This document shows positions 60,365 to 64,000 of a stretch of DNA of 64,000 bases, piece after piece. The stretch is from contig NZ_JAGSYE010000007.1 in NCBI RefSeq assembly GCF_025685565.1, positions 72,708 to 136,707 on the forward strand, in the 5' to 3' direction. A program made the position numbers and the translations under genes. The DNA comes from Granulicella aggregans. Its GTDB lineage: Bacteria; Acidobacteriota; Terriglobia; Terriglobales; Acidobacteriaceae. The notes below the pieces were generated by a model, which was given only the letters and a program-made list of their open reading frames with translations, had not been told where the DNA came from and made no database searches. The first letter of the stretch is position 1. Every line of letters begins with the position of its first letter.

Positions 60365-60518
60365 GAACATCATTCCCGCTACTCTGCGTCCGACTCGAGA
60401 ATCTCATTGTTCGATCGAATCTCTAACGGCCGCAGGTCCATCTATCGCTTGACCCATGGGCGCACCTCCTCGATAGAATCGACTGGTTACATCCCCAATG
60501 GGTTCGATTGGAGGCGTC

Positions 60519-63239
60519 ATGCTTATCGGGCAAGCCTCGACACTGCAGGTTGACGATCCGCTGAAGCCGAACAGCGAACGTATCTTTGCCGACGGAGAGA
60601 TGGCCGAGCGGATACGCCGTCACCCATGGGAGACGACCGCGATCGGCGCGATATCCGGGTGGTCTGAAACCCTTCTCTGCGCTGTCAATATGATGCTGGA
60701 GAGCCAGTTCCCCATGCTCCTGATCTGGGGGCCGGAGATGGTCGTGCTTTACAACGATGCCTGCCGGCCGCTGGAGGGTGAAAGACATCCTGATGCTCTG
60801 GGGCAAACCGGGCAGGAATGTTGGCCAGAAGCGTGGCATATTCTGGCCCCGAAGCTGAGGTCGGTTCTGGAGCGGGGCGCGAAACTTTACTTCGAGAACG
60901 AGCTGATTCCGATCTTGCGGCAGGGAGCCCTGACGGATCTCTACTGGACATACAGCTATAGTCCCGTTCGAGATTCGGCGGGTGCCATTTGCGGCATCCT
61001 TGCCGTCTCCCACGATGTTACGGCGAAGCTGAAAGCGGAACGCGAGCGTGACACCATCGCGGCAAACCTGAAGAACGTGCTGGAGAGCACGACCGATGGG
61101 CTTGTGGTCTTGGACAAGCAGGGCCGGTACACCTATGTGAACGAGCAGGCGGCGCGGATCGTTGCGTTGCGGCCTGAGGAGATGATTGGCAAAGCGCAGT
61201 GGGAACTCTTTCCGCATGCAGCGGAGTCGGAGTTCGGCAGGCAATACCGCGAGGCTGTAGAAACCGGGATACCGCGCCACTTCGACAACTTCTATCCAGA
61301 GCCGCTGAACGCCTGGTTCGAATGTCACTGCTATCCATCGGAACATGGCGTTTCCATCTACTTCCGGGATGTAACTGAGAAGAAAGAAACGGAGCGAGCT
61401 CTCCGGGCCAGTGAGTCGCGTTTCCGCAAACTCTTCGAGTCGGACATGATGGGAGTCGCCATCCCGGACCGGTTTGGCGCTTTCCGTGAGAGCAACGATG
61501 AACTCCTTAGAATGACCGGCTACACGCGCGAGGACCAGGAAGCGGGCCTGGTGCGATGGGACACGATGACGCCTCCTGAGTATGCCGACCTGGACCGTGC
61601 GCATATCCAGGAGGCCGCCAAGCGCGGAAGTTGTACGCCTTACGAGAAGGAGTACATCCGCAAGGATGGCAGTCGTGTACCGATCTTGTGCGGCTATGCC
61701 CTCTTGGAGGAGACCGAGGATGAGTACGTCGGTTTCGTGCTAGATCTTAGCGAACAAAGGCAGGCAGAGCGCGGGCTGCGAGAACGGGAGGAGCGTTTTC
61801 GTGCCCTGGCGGAGAGCCTGCCTCAACTTGTCTGGATGGCGAACTCCAAGGGTGAAACCACGTATTGCAATCAACGCGTCTTTGAGTACTTCGGGGTCGT
61901 AGCGAGCGAGACGGATATTCCCTTGTGGCGGGAACGCTTCCATCCCGAGGACATGGAAGACACCTTTGCCGCCTGGCGCAAATCGATAGAACGGTCCGAG
62001 CCGTACCAGGTCGAGTACCGTCTGCGCCGGCATGACGGCACCTACCGGCACTTTCTTGCACGAGCAGTTCCCGTGCGGAACGAAGCCGGGAATATAGAAC
62101 GCTGGATCGGCAGTTGTACGGATATTCACGAACAGAAGCTTGCGGAACGCGGGCTGCGGGAGCGCGAGGAACGCTTTCGTATCCTCGCCGATAGCCTGCC
62201 CCAGCTTATCTGGATGACCAATGGTTTGGGCGAGAACACGTACTGCAATCAGCGCTATCTGGACTACCTGGGCGTGACGGAGGCCGAGAGACCAAACATT
62301 CAGTGGCTGGAACTGGTGCACCCGGAGGATCTCGCCCCGACACTGAAGCTCTGGAACCACTCCGTCGAAACCGGCGAGCCCTATTTGAACGAATTCCGTT
62401 TGCGGCGGAAGGATGGCCTCTTCCGGTACTTCCTCGCGAGGGCAGTTCCCTTCAGGAACGACGGGGGCCAGATAGAACGGTGGATCGGGAGCTTAACCGA
62501 TACTCACGAGCAGAGGCTGGCCGAGGATGCGTTGCGCAAGTCGGAGAAGCTGGCGACGGCCGGTCGGCTCGCCGCCAGCATCGCACACGAGATCAACAAT
62601 CCTCTGGCAGGCGTCACCAACTCCCTGTATCTCGCGCTGCAGGACGACTCGCTCAAGGCGGATACGAAGAGCTATCTCAAGACTGCCGAAGAGGAACTGA
62701 GGCGAGTCGCGCACATCACCACACAGACTCTCCAATTTCACAGACAGTCGACCTCACCGGCGCCGACCGACATCTGCGATATCGTCGACTCGGTCCTTGC
62801 TCTCTTCGGGCAGCGGCTGGCGAGTAAGAACATCCGCGTGAACGCCGAATGCGAACGGGGAGCGGTTGCAACTTGTCTTGGCGGCGAGGTGCGCCAGGTG
62901 ATCGCCAACATCGTCGGCAACGCGATGGACGCGATGCCACACGGCGGATCTCTTCGTTTGAGGGTGAAGAGAACCAGGAGCTGGGCGAAGGAGCGTTCCT
63001 ACGGCGTAAAGATCGTTGTCGCCGACTCCGGACACGGAATCTCTCCGGCAGTTATGGAGCGCCTCTTCGAGCCCTTCGTCTCTACGAAAGAAGCTACCGG
63101 AATCGGACTCGGCCTTTGGGTATCGCAGGGGATCGTGCGTAAACACGGGGGCACCATACGAGTCCGCAGCAAAGCCAAGCCTCAGCCTTCGGGTACAGTC
63201 TTCGCGGTTTTCATCCCATCGGCGTCGACGGTTCTATGA
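60519..63239 (+). CDS. Large multi-PAS sensor histidine kinase
   Basis: A 906-residue cytosolic sensor. ATG at 60519 follows TTGGAGG; an ATG 21 bases earlier has no site. In order: a PAS-like domain (LIWGPEMVVLYNDACRPLEG, about 60-175), a PAS unit from 185 (VLESTTDGLVVLDKQGRYTY), one from 305 (LFESDMMGVAIPDRFGAFRE), one from 430 (LPQLVWMANSKGETTYCNQR) and one from 555 (LPQLIWMTNGLGENTYCNQR). Then HisKA with H690 in IAHEINNPLAGVTNS and HATPase with VIANIVGNAMDAM, VADSGHGISP and GIGLGLWVSQG. The last two PAS units are tandem duplicates. Related to the kinase at 53572. Confidence 0.93.
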   Translation: MLIGQASTLQVDDPLKPNSERIFADGEMAERIRRHPWETTAIGAISGWSETLLCAVNMMLESQFPMLLIWGPEMVVLYNDACRPLEGERHPDALGQTGQECWPEAWHILAPKLRSVLERGAKLYFENELIPILRQGALTDLYWTYSYSPVRDSAGAICGILAVSHDVTAKLKAERERDTIAANLKNVLESTTDGLVVLDKQGRYTYVNEQAARIVALRPEEMIGKAQWELFPHAAESEFGRQYREAVETGIPRHFDNFYPEPLNAWFECHCYPSEHGVSIYFRDVTEKKETERALRASESRFRKLFESDMMGVAIPDRFGAFRESNDELLRMTGYTREDQEAGLVRWDTMTPPEYADLDRAHIQEAAKRGSCTPYEKEYIRKDGSRVPILCGYALLEETEDEYVGFVLDLSEQRQAERGLREREERFRALAESLPQLVWMANSKGETTYCNQRVFEYFGVVASETDIPLWRERFHPEDMEDTFAAWRKSIERSEPYQVEYRLRRHDGTYRHFLARAVPVRNEAGNIERWIGSCTDIHEQKLAERGLREREERFRILADSLPQLIWMTNGLGENTYCNQRYLDYLGVTEAERPNIQWLELVHPEDLAPTLKLWNHSVETGEPYLNEFRLRRKDGLFRYFLARAVPFRNDGGQIERWIGSLTDTHEQRLAEDALRKSEKLATAGRLAASIAHEINNPLAGVTNSLYLALQDDSLKADTKSYLKTAEEELRRVAHITTQTLQFHRQSTSPAPTDICDIVDSVLALFGQRLASKNIRVNAECERGAVATCLGGEVRQVIANIVGNAMDAMPHGGSLRLRVKRTRSWAKERSYGVKIVVADSGHGISPAVMERLFEPFVSTKEATGIGLGLWVSQGIVRKHGGTIRVRSKAKPQPSGTVFAVFIPSASTVL

Positions 63240-63376
63240 GTCCTCCCAATGAAATGCACAAGTAAGTCACCGCTTCAATCGGACGTTCGCACTCTGAAAC
63301 ATGGCGATTCCAAGCCGCGCATCGATTATCGATAAAAGCCGAGTCACTCTTCGACACTGTGGTTGTTAGCGACCAT

Positions 63377-63766
63377 CTATTTCTTTGGTCTCAAGAAGAG
63401 GGAAGTATGGGCCTCAGATTTGTCAGCGACTTCGAACTCTGCAAAGGTCTCGCGTGAGACCTCGATGCTGTGGCGATCCAGCAGAACCTCCGCGGCGAGT
63501 GTCGGTCCGAAGTCCCGATAGCTCTGCCGCACCAGTTCGAGAACCAGCTCACGGGTGCCTGCGCTCAACCTGTTGCTCGCCGGGTGGCCGCGGCTCTCGT
63601 GAATCAGGGCACCGCCACCGCCGTCACGGTATCTCGCCACTAGCCGCTGCGCCTGTCTCAAGCTCACGCCCAACACGCCAGCCGCCGACTCCGTCGTGCG
63701 ATTGCGAGCGAGCACTTCGGTCAAGACGTCACCCGCTGCAACTCCTGCTTGCTCATCTGTAGCCAA
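63377..63766 (-). pseudogene. ISNCY-type transposase, N-terminal remnant
   Basis: LTEVLARNRTTESAAGVLGV, SLRQAQRLVARYRDGGGGAL and HESRGHPASNRL match the helix-turn-helix start of ISNCY transposases. After the helix LLDRHSIEVSRETF the frame enters an unrelated tail (EFEVADKSEAHTSLFLRPKK), so the catalytic domain is missing. Start is the ATG at 63766. The 137 bases after the kinase gene separate it from the operon. Confidence 0.75.
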
Positions 63767-63870
63767 CCCATCTGCGCCTCCGAACCCTCAACTCAGGATG
63801 GGGCAGCGACACTTTGGCTTTGCAGAGCTACGACATTATTGCTTTGCGCTTACAAGAGTATGTTGTAGCT

Positions 63871-63911
63871 CATTAGAAATGACAGGGTGGCTAGCCCATT
63901 AGAAATGTCAG
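63871..63911. repeat. Direct repeat near the ISNCY remnant
   Basis: CATTAGAAATGACAG (63871-63885) and CATTAGAAATGTCAG (63897-63911), 14 of 15 matching, 26 bases apart. Possibly transposase binding sites at the element's end. The last 90 bases of the window show nothing else. Confidence 0.55.
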
Positions 63912-64000
63912 TATAGGCCTATCTGTTGAAGTACTTGTTGAATAATCCTTCGTCGTCGTGCGGTGCGTAATGTGGGAATCGACGTTCTTTGTCGATTTCC

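Noticed and set aside
60423..61604. 393-codon minus-strand frame
   Set aside because: Mirror of the PAS kinase gene; no motifs.
1..64000. CRISPR array, prophage or conjugative module
   Set aside because: No regularly spaced repeats, no cas genes, no phage structural or type IV secretion genes were seen.

Overview
The window looks like a chromosomal segment of an acidobacterium of the Terriglobia type (Granulicella, Edaphobacter or Terriglobus relatives). This is inferred from the large Oar-like TonB-dependent receptor with an N-terminal carboxypeptidase-regulatory domain, the Tat-exported sugar isomerase/oxidoreductase cluster beside it, paired DUF892 ferritin-like proteins and moderately high GC. 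No rRNA, tRNA or CRISPR array was seen, so the assignment rests on protein character alone.

Layout. (1) 0-18.5 kb is an accessory, insertion-rich zone. It holds a lone exopolysaccharide sugar-phosphate transferase, an internally deleted IS5 derivative, an IS1595-type transposase with a changed catalytic position, an XRE regulator divergent from a membrane protein, a DUF3800 gene with a small partner, an IS6 remnant, a secreted GDSL/SGNH esterase lipoprotein, an IS3 scrap, a frameshifted IS5 flanked by CTAG repeats, a poorly coding 12-14 kb stretch, a HipA-like kinase followed by DUF3037, and back-to-back IS3 and IS6 elements. (2) 18.8-27.8 kb is one long + strand locus: two paralogous Tat-type TIM-barrel isomerases, a Tat-type Gfo/Idh/MocA oxidoreductase, an SsuD-like flavin monooxygenase, an MFS transporter and a 1070-residue TonB receptor. 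Together they form a plausible uptake and breakdown route for an unusual, possibly sulfonated, sugar. This is the strongest candidate for an undescribed system.

(3) 28-37.7 kb is a mixed region: HNH nuclease, exonuclease III, SRAP-type abasic-site protein, RecD/Dda-like helicase, TIGR01777 epimerase, a stand-alone response regulator, small conserved proteins and an oxidoreductase remnant. (4) 38-41.6 kb carries malto-oligosyltrehalose trehalohydrolase, a DUF892 protein, the 3' stump of a GlgX-like debranching enzyme and a nucleoside deaminase. (5) 41.7-53.2 kb resembles a general-stress island: frameshifted SDR, BON-domain protein, second DUF892 protein, DUF2188, SRPBCC protein, zinc alcohol dehydrogenase, a YetF-X-YetF-MFS operon, DUF72 and membrane or secreted proteins.

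(6) 53.5-63.8 kb has two related multi-PAS histidine kinases, one preceded by a response regulator. Between them is a tightly overlapping four-gene operon (PIG-L deacetylase, methyltransferase, glycosyltransferase, acyl-CoA dehydrogenase-like protein) that looks like an uncharacterised small biosynthetic pathway. The window ends in an ISNCY-type remnant.

Several genes are broken by single-base shifts. Some may be true decay, but a shared sequencing or assembly cause should be excluded before they are called pseudogenes.
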